Below, piece after piece: positions 1 to 7,335 of a stretch of DNA of 36,529 nt. The notes under the pieces were generated by a model, which had not been told where the DNA came from, made no database searches, and worked only from the letters and a program-made list of their open reading frames with translations. The DNA is from Methanomassiliicoccaceae archaeon (GTDB taxonomy: Archaea; Thermoplasmatota; Thermoplasmata; Methanomassiliicoccales; Methanomethylophilaceae), in the NCBI GenBank assembly GCA_016281925.1, contig JAEEJP010000116.1, forward strand, positions 1 to 36,529. The letters run 5' to 3'. Position numbers and translations under genes: made by a program. The stretch's first letter is position 1. Every line of letters starts with the position of its first letter.

Positions 1-238
1 CTGTGCTCTCTTCCTAGGGCCGTATGCCCTAGATCCTCTCTTAGGACGTCTTCTTTGTGGCATATTCTCACATACCTGCGAGGGTGTCTTCGCTAACCTC
101 GCGATTTATCAGACGAACGTCTTAATGCTTCGACCGTGGCGCCTATGATGCCGCCAGAATTCCCGTGGGATGGCGGCGGGATGTGGGTTGCGTTCGCATT
201 GCCCGATGCGTCTGGTCGAACACTATTATGTCCAATCC
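1..238 (-). ncRNA. Putative structured non-coding RNA, 3' end outside the window
   Basis: No convincing ORF covers this stretch. Read on the minus strand it follows an AT-rich promoter (TATA-like elements at 251-268) and folds into many local helices. Examples are CGCAT/ATGCG, a GCCGCCA/TGGCGGC stem enclosing CCC/GGG, AGAC/GTCT, GCGAGG/CCTCGC, and a terminal CTAGGGC/GCCCTAG hairpin near 15-32. A longer pairing, TTCGACC with GGTCGAA, brackets the first domain. The start near 238 is estimated from the TATA position; the 3' end lies beyond base 1. I looked for the conserved cores of RNase P RNA (GAGGAAAGUC), SRP RNA and rRNA and did not find them in this part. Its identity is unknown. Confidence 0.45.
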
Positions 239-528
239 GACCGATGGTAATAGTATATCATATTTAAACATGGCAGTCCCACAATATTACGGCTTGATCT
301 TCTGCCAAAGAAATCGCCGGTGATGCCGGCATAGCAGCGAAGAATCGGAGCGAGCGGATCTGCATGGGAACGCGGATGATTGCCGGACGGATGCTGGCGG
401 GATAACCGGCCGGCATGGCGCCCGGCTTTTCAAGAACGCGCGAAACGGGAACTCCGCTGCACGATCGAAAGATGAGGGCCACGGGGCGATGCCCCCTGCG
501 ATCCCCGGATAACTCTGGAGCAGCGCCT
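239..528. other. Intergenic region, promoter at left, otherwise empty
   Basis: The left 30 bases carry the TATA-like elements assigned to the leftward RNA. The remainder, downstream of the minus-strand ATP-grasp gene, contains only short ORFs with no recognisable protein features. I see nothing else supportable here. Confidence 0.4.
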
Positions 529-1380
529 TCACGCCCGTTTCTTACTGAAATATTTCCCGTACTTTTCTTCCGGAGCCTCTCCCGTCAGCTGCGGAAATAT
601 GGTCATATCCCACTTGGAATTCCCTTCTATCAATATGGGCCCGTACGGTGTTATGGCGACATCCCACCCTACCGAATTCATGCCGTACAGATGCTTATGG
701 GCATTGACGACCAATTCTTTTGCGGCATCCCAAAACGGAATGGTGAATTCGGAGAATTTGATGCCGGTGAGAGGGTGCTTGGTGAACTTTTTGCCGGTGC
801 TGATCTGAAGGCCCTGCTTGCTGAGCCGACCATCATCGCTTACCGCCATCGTGATCCCTCCCGAATGGCTGTTGTCGACATGGCTGTCATCGACGCTCAC
901 TTTCATCCAATGCTCGAATATGTCTATTGAAGATTTACTGCGGACAGTGACTATGCGTATCGTGTTGACGCAATTGGGATTCAGCGATGCCATCGCCGGA
1001 TGCTGCTGGACCTTCTCCTCCAGTATCCATGTGTATTTGTTGATGTTGGGGATCGAAACCAGATCGCTGTAGCTGTCGACGTAATAAGTAGTGGTGCCCT
1101 GCATCCCCCGGATCCATTTGCAGAAGTACCCTCCCATCTGCTTCAGATCGCCGCCGATCTACGGATCCAGATTGCAGTCGCAATATTCTCCTTTGTAGTA
1201 AATCCCAAGAAGATCGGGGCATCCCAGATTGAATCTGTCGGCGAAAATATGGAATGCCAGCTTGTCATCCAAAAAGCATATCTGAGGCTTGTTGTTGAAG
1301 ACATTCCTATAGTTCATGTAGATTCTAAGCTTTTCTTTCCAATATTCTTCGTCTTTTTTCACTTTGGCTGATGCTGGCAT
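529..1380 (-). CDS. ATP-grasp protein (sugar-transfer-associated type) with an in-frame TAG at codon 74
   Basis: The reading frame opens with ATG at 1380 and stays in one frame to a TGA at 529, apart from a single TAG at 1159-1161. Read through, the product is about 283 residues. After the TAG comes a typical ATP-grasp nucleotide-binding segment (GGYFCKWIRGMQG), then NSHSGGITMAVSDDG and the C-terminal metal/ATP site VGWDVAITPYGPILIEGN. These resemble the sugar-transfer-associated ATP-grasp family. The part before the TAG (FADRFNLGCPDLLGIYY) looks like the normal N-terminal lead-in, so both halves are one gene. TAG is almost absent as a stop in this window and encodes pyrrolysine in related methanogens, so codon 74 may be Pyl; otherwise this is a nonsense-mutated gene. 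A TATA box lies around 1405-1424. Substrate unknown. Confidence 0.7.
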
Positions 1381-1513
1381 GATATAGCGAGCAATACCTG
1401 TGCAAATAAATAATATATAGCATTCATGCGGAGCGCCTGTCTCGGAAAGTCCGGCCGGCAGGGATGCCGGGCACAGCCTTCCGGCTGGATCTCACTCGCA
1501 GATAGGATAAAAT

Positions 1514-1540
1514 CGGGCGGGGAAGGAAGCGCCTCGCCCG
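1514..1540 (-). terminator. Hairpin terminator after the 1547-1882 gene
   Basis: CGGGCGGGG (1514-1522) pairs with CCTCGCCCG (1532-1540) with one mismatch. In the minus-strand direction the hairpin is followed by ATTTTATCC. It sits directly downstream of the TGA at 1547. Confidence 0.55.
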
Positions 1541-1546
1541 GAAAAA

Positions 1547-1882
1547 TCAGAGCTTGCCTTCCTTGGCTTTCTTCTGGGCCCTCTTCATGCGGGCCTTTGC
1601 GTCGAACCCCGTGGCTTTCTCGGCGAACTCGTTGAGCTTCCTCTTGCTGTCGAGGACCTCGGCATCCGGGATCTGCGTGGGATCGATGTCTTTGTTGGCG
1701 GTGGTTATGTCCAGCACCGTTTTGGACACTATGCTGGCCTCTATCCTCTCCATTATGCCGTATGAGGATACGAACTTCCCGCCTTCCTCGGAGACGTTTC
1801 CGAAGACCTCCTCCATGAGATTCTTCAGGCCGTCTCCCTCTATGTTCTTGAGCCATCCTTTCTTGATATCGAAATCTGCCAT
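1547..1882 (-). CDS. Small conserved archaeal protein, DUF5611-like (tentative)
   Basis: This is a 111-residue soluble protein without signal or membrane segment. The N-terminal part (KKGWLKNIEGDGLKNLMEEVFGN, then GGKFVSSYG) resembles a small domain family of Thermoplasmata that I recall as DUF5611, but I cannot confirm the match. The C-terminal 25 residues are strongly basic and helical (KARMKRAQKKAKEGK), as in many nucleic-acid-binding proteins. It begins four bases after the stop of the RaSEA gene on the same strand, so the two are probably cotranscribed and perhaps linked in tRNA modification. Function unknown. Confidence 0.75.
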   Translation of the reverse strand: MADFDIKKGWLKNIEGDGLKNLMEEVFGNVSEEGGKFVSSYGIMERIEASIVSKTVLDITTANKDIDPTQIPDAEVLDSKRKLNEFAEKATGFDAKARMKRAQKKAKEGKL

Positions 1883-1886
1883 ATTA

Positions 1887-2912
1887 TCACAAAACCCTGA
1901 GGGTAAGCTCGTTTTCGAAGCTTCTGTCCAGGTCCGCAGGGGATCCGAGCAGATCCTCGGATTCCATGTATGCCTTCCATTTCGCTATGCATTGGCAGGA
2001 AACCTCCAGATCGGAGGGGTCCTGGGTGAAACTGAATCTTTCGACCGCGTCCAGCGCCGCCCTGTCGCAGGAGCCGCAGTTGTGGACTCCCCTCTGGGAT
2101 CCTCCCCCGGACGGCGAGGACATCAGCCTGGCATGGACGCTTCCTGACAGCTGCCTGAACACCTCTATCAGAGTCCATATCCAGGGCGGCCTGAATTCGC
2201 CCCTTTTCCACAGCCTCTCCACATATGTCCCGTGCTGGACGTTCAGAGGGTTCACGGAGATCTCGTCCGAGAAAGCGTCGGCGAACATGGCGGAAGAGAC
2301 CGCATCGCGTATGGCCATGGATTCCGTCATGAACGGGGTCTTCAGAAGGAGATAGGTCCTCACGCCGATCCCGCGGCTCTTCAGAAGGAGCCCTGCGCGG
2401 CGTATGTCGTCGGGGGTGAAACCCTTGTGGACGGCCGCCGCCAGCACCTCGGGGTCGGAGCTCTCCAGCCCCAGCGCCACGGTGGCGTTCCCCGGAATCT
2501 CCCCCGCCGAATCCTCGGTGATGAATTCGGGGCGGCTCTCGAAGAGAAGGCGGGCGCATCCGGAGAAAGCGGAATATATCTCGGCCCGGACCGCGGGAGG
2601 CACCTCGTTGTCGTCCAGAAAGCTCCCGGACGTGTAAATCTTGACGAAAGGCTCCCCTTTGTACTTGGAAAGAGCCTGCGCCAGCTGTTTCCGGAGGTCT
2701 TCCTCGGATACGTCGCGGAGGGAGGCTTCTCTGTAGCCGCACATGGTGCAGCCGCCGCTCCTGACCCAGCAGCATCCGCTGGTGCGCATAATCATCACCA
2801 TAGCGCGGACCTTCTCGCCGCCGGCCATGTCGTCCTCTTTCCACAGAGCCTCGAGCTCCGACGGGGATCTTCTCTCTTTCAATCTCCGACACCTGCGCCC
2901 CCATCCGAGCAT
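1887..2912 (-). CDS. raSEA: Archaeosine biosynthesis radical SAM protein RaSEA
   Basis: The product has about 341 residues and a radical-SAM core of the Elp3-like kind. The cluster cysteines are in SGCCWVRSGGCTMCGY (Cys47/48, Cys55, Cys58), followed by KIYTSGSFLD, a glycine-rich strand GLESSDPEVL and TYLLLKTPFMTE. The C-terminal HNCGSC...CQC cysteines may bind metal. RaSEA is the radical-SAM partner of ArcS; together they convert lysine-modified preQ0 in the D-loop of archaeal tRNA into archaeosine. The GGCTMCGY signature is characteristic of the family. The ATG at 2912 is the first in frame; a TTG a few codons downstream is an alternative. The gene is divergent from the flavoprotein gene at 3014 and heads a two-gene unit. 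Confidence 0.85.
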   Translation of the reverse strand: MLGWGRRCRRLKERRSPSELEALWKEDDMAGGEKVRAMVMIMRTSGCCWVRSGGCTMCGYREASLRDVSEEDLRKQLAQALSKYKGEPFVKIYTSGSFLDDNEVPPAVRAEIYSAFSGCARLLFESRPEFITEDSAGEIPGNATVALGLESSDPEVLAAAVHKGFTPDDIRRAGLLLKSRGIGVRTYLLLKTPFMTESMAIRDAVSSAMFADAFSDEISVNPLNVQHGTYVERLWKRGEFRPPWIWTLIEVFRQLSGSVHARLMSSPSGGGSQRGVHNCGSCDRAALDAVERFSFTQDPSDLEVSCQCIAKWKAYMESEDLLGSPADLDRSFENELTLRVL

Positions 2913-3013
2913 GCGGATATAACACTTTGTCGGCTACGAGCACGCCGCGGAAGAGACTTTGCGTCTCGCAACATAATTATAAAAAGCATCCGTTGACCAT
3001 TACGGTAAGCCAA

Positions 3014-4363
3014 ATGGCAAAGAAGATCATAGTTATAGGCTCGGGGGCTGCTGGGATGACCGCGGCATCTGCCGCGAGGGAGAAAGACCCGGCAGCCGAA
3101 ATCACAGTGCTCACCGAGGATTCTGACATAGCATATTCGCCCTGCGCCATCCCCTGGGGCATAGAAGGCAGAAGCGGATGGGACGAAATCGTCATGCACA
3201 CCCCGGAATTCTACGCGAAGAACCGCAGGATTGATGTCATCACCGGAACTAAGGCGGAATCCGTTGATGACGCCGCGAAAACCGTGGCCGCCGGCGGGAA
3301 GACCTACCAGTACGATTCGCTGGTTATCGCCACGGGAGGAAGGGTTTTCGTCCCGCCCATACCCGGCGCCGATCTGGAGAATGTGTTCATAGTCAGGACG
3401 GTAAGAGACGGGAAACGCATACAGGAGGCTCTGAAAGGGGCATCCAAGGTGGTCGTCGGCGGCGCCGGAGTCATCGGGCTGGAGCTGGCGGTTTCCCTGA
3501 AAGGGATGGGGAAAGACGTCACCGTCATCGAGATGATGGACCAGGTCATCCCCCGCATAGCTGACGGCGACATGGCCAGGCACATCCAGGAGCACCTCGA
3601 AGGCATGGGCATAAAATTCGTCATGAAAGCGCCGGTCCAGTCGGTAGACGGAACCGGGAAAGTGTCCGGGGTGACCGCCGCTGGTAAATCCTACCCCTGC
3701 GACGTCATGATATTCGCCACCGGGATCCGCGCCAACCTGGATATACCCAAAGCGCTGGGATTCGACATAGGCCAGCTGAACACCGTCGTCGTGTCCCCGA
3801 CCCTCCAGCCGTACAGAAGAGGGCGCCTGGTGCCTGACATCTATCTCGCCGGGGATCTGGTCCAATGCCAGTCGGCGGTATATCCCGGGGCAACCTCGAG
3901 CCAGCTCGGCTCGACCGCCGTCAAACAGGGCCGCGTCGCTGGAACCAACGCCGCAAAAGGCCCAGAAGCCCAATTCGGACCGGTAGCCAGCCCTTGGGTC
4001 AGCGTCATCGGCGGACTGCAGATCGCCGGCACCGGCATGTCCAAAAGCCTCGCCTCATGGTATGGCATCCAGGCGGCCGAGGGGAAAGCTGAAGGACTTA
4101 CCCGCGCCAGGTATTATCCCGGCGGGAAGAAGCTCATGGTCAAGGTCCTCGGCGACAGGAGCACGCACAGAATCATCGGAGCACAGATCGTAGCCGGCGA
4201 AGAGGCCACCGGACGCATAGAGTGGCTCACATCCGCGATCGTCTGCGGCATGACTGCCGAGGATTTCCTCGTCAGAGCCGAGACTGCATACTGCCCTCCG
4301 ACCTCGATGGTCAGAGACCCGATATTCGATGCGGTGGAGGACCTATGCAGGAATATGCAGTGA
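3014..4363 (+). CDS. FAD-dependent pyridine nucleotide-disulfide oxidoreductase (CoA-disulfide reductase / NADH oxidase family)
   Basis: The product has 449 residues, the usual size for this family. It starts with a FAD-binding GSGAAG loop (residues 9-14). A single redox cysteine, Cys44, sits in AYSPCAIPW, the signature of the one-cysteine Cdr/Nox group that cycles through a CoA mixed disulfide or sulfenate. A second Rossmann motif (VVVGGAGVIGLELA) binds NAD(P)H, YLAGDLV closes the FAD site, and a C-terminal dimerisation domain follows. The usual C-terminal histidine motif reads YCPPTSM here. The ATG at 3014 is chosen because a TATA box (AATTATAAAAAG, about 2975-2985) places transcription just before it. 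Likely role: cytosolic thiol/disulfide or oxygen detoxification. The substrate cannot be fixed from sequence. Confidence 0.85.
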   Translation: MAKKIIVIGSGAAGMTAASAAREKDPAAEITVLTEDSDIAYSPCAIPWGIEGRSGWDEIVMHTPEFYAKNRRIDVITGTKAESVDDAAKTVAAGGKTYQYDSLVIATGGRVFVPPIPGADLENVFIVRTVRDGKRIQEALKGASKVVVGGAGVIGLELAVSLKGMGKDVTVIEMMDQVIPRIADGDMARHIQEHLEGMGIKFVMKAPVQSVDGTGKVSGVTAAGKSYPCDVMIFATGIRANLDIPKALGFDIGQLNTVVVSPTLQPYRRGRLVPDIYLAGDLVQCQSAVYPGATSSQLGSTAVKQGRVAGTNAAKGPEAQFGPVASPWVSVIGGLQIAGTGMSKSLASWYGIQAAEGKAEGLTRARYYPGGKKLMVKVLGDRSTHRIIGAQIVAGEEATGRIEWLTSAIVCGMTAEDFLVRAETAYCPPTSMVRDPIFDAVEDLCRNMQ

Positions 4364-4370
4364 TGATAGC

Positions 4371-5144
4371 ATGAATTACGACGAGTACAAAGAGCTCTAC
4401 AACAGCCTTAGGACCGTCGAAGACGTCAGAAAACTCTCCGGCCAGTACGACGAAAGGATGCTGGACTCCCTGTTCACCCAGAAAACCAGCAGAGAAGTCA
4501 AAAAGAACTTCTACAGGGTGAAGCAGAACTCCAAGCGCATGCTGAAGGAGTGGACCAAAGGGAAGTCCATAATGGAGCTGTCCGGCAAATACCGCTTCCC
4601 CCCGATCCTCACGGCGATGTTCATATTCCTGGAGGACGGGGCATCCAAAAAGGAGTTCTGGAGCTACGTGAACGATCCGGACCTTCTGGAGAGCGAAGAG
4701 ACCGCCAGAGAAGTGCGGGAAGCCGTGGAGAACGACATAGTGTATTCCCCCCAGGCAAACATCCGCCAGAAAGAGAGGGGGCTGTGGGGGGAGGAGCTCC
4801 TCCACGAATGGCTGGACGGCCAGGGCATCGGCTACCGCACCGAGAACGATCTCCGCGGGATCGACGCGACGAAAACCCCCGACTGCCTTCTGGACGAGCC
4901 GGCGGTATATCGCGGGCACAAAATCTGCTGGGTCGAGAGCAAAGCCTCGTTCGGCGACAACACGGAGTTCAGGTTCAATTCAAGGAAGCAGCTCGTACCG
5001 TACACCCAGCTGTTCGGTCCGGGGCTGGTGGTCTACTGGGTCGGATGCCTGGACGACCTCGAATGCCCCGAAGGGGTGTACGTCAGCGACATATCCGTGA
5101 TGGACGAGAGCCTCGAAAAGTACGGGGAACGAGCCGGCGGCTGA
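4371..5144 (+). CDS. CDIN1/C15orf41-like TPD-motif protein, predicted PD-(D/E)XK nuclease
   Basis: The product has 257 residues. Its C-terminal half carries the hallmarks of the TPD-motif family, which includes human CDIN1: RGIDATKTPDCLL (TPD at 169-171) followed by the catalytic-looking pair E189-x-K191 in CWVESKASFGD. This D...ExK arrangement is that of PD-(D/E)XK nucleases, and GLWGEELLHEWL before it supplies the usual helix with an acidic residue. The N-terminal 120 residues are helical and charged, plausibly nucleic-acid binding. The ATG at 4371 lies 7 bases after the flavoprotein stop, so the genes are probably cotranscribed. Archaeal members have no settled function; nuclease activity is an inference. 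Confidence 0.8.
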   Translation: MNYDEYKELYNSLRTVEDVRKLSGQYDERMLDSLFTQKTSREVKKNFYRVKQNSKRMLKEWTKGKSIMELSGKYRFPPILTAMFIFLEDGASKKEFWSYVNDPDLLESEETAREVREAVENDIVYSPQANIRQKERGLWGEELLHEWLDGQGIGYRTENDLRGIDATKTPDCLLDEPAVYRGHKICWVESKASFGDNTEFRFNSRKQLVPYTQLFGPGLVVYWVGCLDDLECPEGVYVSDISVMDESLEKYGERAGG

Positions 5145-5185
5145 ACAGAAAAGCATCGGACCCCGTCAGGGGCCCGGATGCCGGC

Positions 5186-6070
5186 TCACTGGTTTTCCTG
5201 GCGGAGCTCGCCCAGAGACGCTTCCCTCTCCGCAAATGCGTTGTGCTTGTGGATGGATTCCTCCGATTCGCTGGTTACATCCACATAAACATCGTCCGGA
5301 AGGTCCGGGAATTTGGCTACGACGCGCTCGAGCACGCATCTGACGACATCCTCGACGAACCTAGTCTTGTTGTGCGCGTTGATTATGACCTGGCCCTCGT
5401 CAGGCCTCTTCAGAAGCTCGAAAGTAGGAGAGGAGAAGGAGTCCTCTATAATGTCGATAAGATCGTCGGCCTCCACGGAGATGTCCTCAGGCATCTCCAG
5501 AACCAGGGAGCTCACATTCCTCTGGTTGTGCGTCATCACAGGCATATCGCCGCTGTAGCCGAGCATCTCGGTCACGGTCTGCTGGCCGCAGGGACATGCG
5601 GTCATTCCCAGCACCTCCACCCCGATCTTCTTCAGCAGGGCCCCGTCCCTTTCGATGTGGCCTCCGGCCATGAGCCCGTAGGATTCGAAAGTGGGCTTCC
5701 CGAGGGGCGTCACGCCGCCGCGGAAGTACTCGGCATATATGGAGACGTCCGCGGTCCGAGCATATTCGTGGCGTACGAGAAGGCGCTTGCAGATGTCCGC
5801 CGCCATGTCCTCCAGGCCGGATATCGGATTCTTCACGCTGTCCGCCACGATTTCGTTGAGGACCTCGACGTTCCTGGACATATGCGAGCCTTTCTGGTCG
5901 GCAGGAAGGTCTACCGTGATGTCGAAGGAGCAGTTCAGAGCGTTGTTCAGCGTCTTTCCGATGCCTTCCCTTTTGACGATGACTGGTTTGCGCACGCCCT
6001 TTACTCCGACGCGCGTCAGCTTGTATCCGACATCCCCTTTGCCGTACTGAAGATCGCATTTCAATGCCAT
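5186..6070 (-). CDS. mptA: GTP cyclohydrolase MptA (FolE2/GCYH-IV family)
   Basis: The 294-residue length and motifs fit the COG1469 family: KGSHMSRN (His63), GMTACPCGQ (Cys159, Cys161) and MTHNQR (His181). MptA is an Fe(II)-dependent enzyme that opens GTP to 7,8-dihydroneopterin 2',3'-cyclic phosphate, the first step to methanopterin. The FolE2 paralogue instead supplies folate and 7-deazaguanine (archaeosine) precursors. Methanomassiliicoccales lack the methanopterin-dependent C1 branch, and RaSEA lies 3 kb away, so a role in preQ0/archaeosine supply is a fair alternative. Translation starts at the ATG at 6070; a TATA element (CTTAATTAAAC on the minus strand, about 6093-6103) makes the transcript nearly leaderless. 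A perfect inverted repeat lies just upstream of that TATA. Confidence 0.85.
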   Translation of the reverse strand: MALKCDLQYGKGDVGYKLTRVGVKGVRKPVIVKREGIGKTLNNALNCSFDITVDLPADQKGSHMSRNVEVLNEIVADSVKNPISGLEDMAADICKRLLVRHEYARTADVSIYAEYFRGGVTPLGKPTFESYGLMAGGHIERDGALLKKIGVEVLGMTACPCGQQTVTEMLGYSGDMPVMTHNQRNVSSLVLEMPEDISVEADDLIDIIEDSFSSPTFELLKRPDEGQVIINAHNKTRFVEDVVRCVLERVVAKFPDLPDDVYVDVTSESEESIHKHNAFAEREASLGELRQENQ

Positions 6071-6113
6071 GATGCCGTGTCATACGTCGCCTGTTTAATT
6101 AAGCATTGTCTAA

Positions 6114-6128
6114 CTACAAAAATTGTAG
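6114..6128. promoter_or_regulatory. Inverted repeat in the divergent mptA / RNase HII promoter region
   Basis: CTACAA-AAA-TTGTAG is a perfect 6-3-6 palindrome. It is about 10-20 bp upstream of the leftward mptA TATA element and 25-40 bp upstream of the rightward TATA-like AATCTATATC (about 6152-6161). The position suits a regulator binding site; which protein binds is unknown. Confidence 0.35.
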
Positions 6129-6183
6129 GAAATGGCATCCATAGAAAAAGATAATCTATATCTTCGGCGTGGCAAGCGGCAAC

Positions 6184-6831
6184 ATGATGCGCTGCGGTGT
6201 GGATGAGGCCGGAAGAGGCTCCGTAATGGGGCCGCTGGTAGTCGGCGCGGTTTTCGCGGAATCCGATGTCGCCCTGCTGGAGATCGGCGTGAAAGACTCC
6301 AAAAAACTCACTCCGAAAAAGCGCGAAGCCATGTACGGGCAGATCATCGATTCCGTGCCGGGATGGTCCGTCTCCATAGCGTCCGCCGCCGACATAGACC
6401 GCCTCCGCAAAACATGCAGCCTGAACGAGATAGAGCTCAGGATGTTCTGCGACGCCGTCTCGAAGCATCCCGCAGATGCCGTCATCGCCGACTGTCCAGA
6501 CGTGAACGAAACGGGATTCTCCGCCCGCTTCAGCGCGGCTCTCGGAGGCGCGAAAGAAATCACGGCAAAGCATAAAGCGGATGACACATACCCTATAGTA
6601 TCCGCCGCATCCATAATCGCGAAAGTGACCCGCGACAGGATGATGGAGGACATACGCAGAGAATTCGGGGCGGATATCGGAAGCGGATATCCGAGCGACC
6701 GCGACACTATGCAGTTCATAGAGGAATGGATCAGGAAGAACAGGGAAGCGCCGAAAGAGGTCCGCTGCTCCTGGGAGCCCGTAAGGGCCATGCTGTCTGG
6801 AAGATACAACACGAAACTAAGCGATTGGTGA
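6184..6831 (+). CDS. rnhB: Ribonuclease HII
   Basis: The 215-residue product matches archaeal RNase HII. It has the GVDEAGRG metal site (Asp7, Glu8), KDSKKLTPKKR, the third acidic residue in VIADCPDVNE, and KADDTYPIVSAASIIAKVTRDR with the catalytic aspartate and substrate-contact residues. The enzyme cleaves RNA in RNA-DNA hybrids and removes single ribonucleotides and primers. I chose ATG 6184 rather than the in-frame GTG at 6169 because the TATA-like element near 6152-6161 puts the transcript start almost at this ATG. It is followed six bases later by the SCP2 gene. Confidence 0.92.
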   Translation: MMRCGVDEAGRGSVMGPLVVGAVFAESDVALLEIGVKDSKKLTPKKREAMYGQIIDSVPGWSVSIASAADIDRLRKTCSLNEIELRMFCDAVSKHPADAVIADCPDVNETGFSARFSAALGGAKEITAKHKADDTYPIVSAASIIAKVTRDRMMEDIRREFGADIGSGYPSDRDTMQFIEEWIRKNREAPKEVRCSWEPVRAMLSGRYNTKLSDW

Positions 6832-6837
6832 ACGGAA

Positions 6838-7170
6838 ATGACGATGGAAAAGGAATTGCAGGCTCTTATAGACAAATTCCACAGGAAAGTCGAGAGCGAC
6901 CCTGAACTGAAGAAAGAGCTCATGCCCCTCAAGAAGACGATCAACATCGACCTCGAAGAAGAGAAATACTCCATGAAGATCGAGGACGCCCATGTCTCGG
7001 AATTCAAGCCGGAACTCCTGGAGAAATCCGATCTCACTCTGATAACCACGGTCGAGAATCTCCGCGCCCTCATGAACGGAACCCTCAGGCCGATGAAAGC
7101 GTACGTCCTGAAGAAGATCAAGGTCAAAGGGAAACTGGACGACCTTATGTTCCTCAAAAAATTCTTCTGA
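6838..7170 (+). CDS. SCP2 sterol-binding domain protein
   Basis: This is a 110-residue single-domain protein with the alpha/beta pattern of SCP2-like proteins: an amphipathic N-terminal helix, strands INIDLEEEKYSMKIED, then DLTLITTVENLRALMNGTLRPMKAYVLKKIKVKG and a final helix. The segment LMNGTLRPMKAYVLKKIKVKG is the typical one, seen in small archaeal and bacterial SCP2 proteins thought to bind lipids or acyl chains. It follows the RNase HII stop by 6 bases, so the two form an operon closed by a strong hairpin at 7188-7220. Confidence 0.8.
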   Translation: MTMEKELQALIDKFHRKVESDPELKKELMPLKKTINIDLEEEKYSMKIEDAHVSEFKPELLEKSDLTLITTVENLRALMNGTLRPMKAYVLKKIKVKGKLDDLMFLKKFF

Positions 7171-7187
7171 AACCGATCGCAACATCT

Positions 7188-7220
7188 TCCCCGGGAGCAA
7201 GGGCATAGCGTTCCCGGGGA
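7188..7220 (+). terminator. Hairpin terminator between the SCP2 gene and tRNA-Met
   Basis: TCCCCGGGA (7188-7196) pairs perfectly with TCCCGGGGA (7212-7220) across a 15-base loop, 18 bases after the SCP2 stop. The AT-rich tRNA promoter follows immediately. Confidence 0.55.
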
Positions 7221-7224
7221 TTAA

Positions 7225-7233
7225 AATTATATA
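7225..7233 (+). promoter_or_regulatory. TATA box of the initiator tRNA gene
   Basis: AATTATATA lies 25-33 bases before the first base of the mature tRNA, the distance expected for an archaeal promoter transcribing from or very near position +1. Confidence 0.6.
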
Positions 7234-7257
7234 CCCCTGTTTTATTGGGAATTTCAT

Positions 7258-7335
7258 AGCGAGGTAGGGTAGCCAGGATATCCCGTCGGGCTCATAACCC
7301 GGAGATCGGTCGTTCAAATCGACCCCTCGCTACCA
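7258..7335 (+). tRNA. Initiator tRNA-Met (CAT), CCA encoded
   Basis: A full cloverleaf is visible: acceptor AGCGAGG/CCTCGCT, D-arm GGGT...ATCCC, anticodon arm TCGGG-CTCATAA-CCCGG, T-arm GGTCG-TTCAAAT-CGACC, discriminator A at 7332, and an encoded CCA at 7333-7335. The A1:U72 pair and three consecutive G:C pairs in the anticodon stem (GGG/CCC) are the hallmarks of archaeal initiator rather than elongator tRNA-Met. The last 22 bases also encode, on the other strand, the C-terminal end of the CLC protein. Confidence 0.95.

Noticed and set aside
1-238. RNase P RNA, SRP RNA or rRNA fragment
   Set aside because: The conserved GAGGAAAGUC start of RNase P, the SRP Alu/S-domain cores and rRNA signatures are not seen in the visible part. 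The 3' end is missing, so this is not fully excluded.
415-930. A 171-codon plus-strand frame opposite the ATP-grasp gene
   Set aside because: The minus strand carries conserved ATP-grasp motifs through the same bases; the plus-strand product shows none.
4550-6154. A 534-codon plus-strand frame across the TPD protein and mptA
   Set aside because: It is out of frame with the TPD gene and antisense to mptA. The product is low-complexity, rich in Arg, Gly and Asp, typical of shadow translation.
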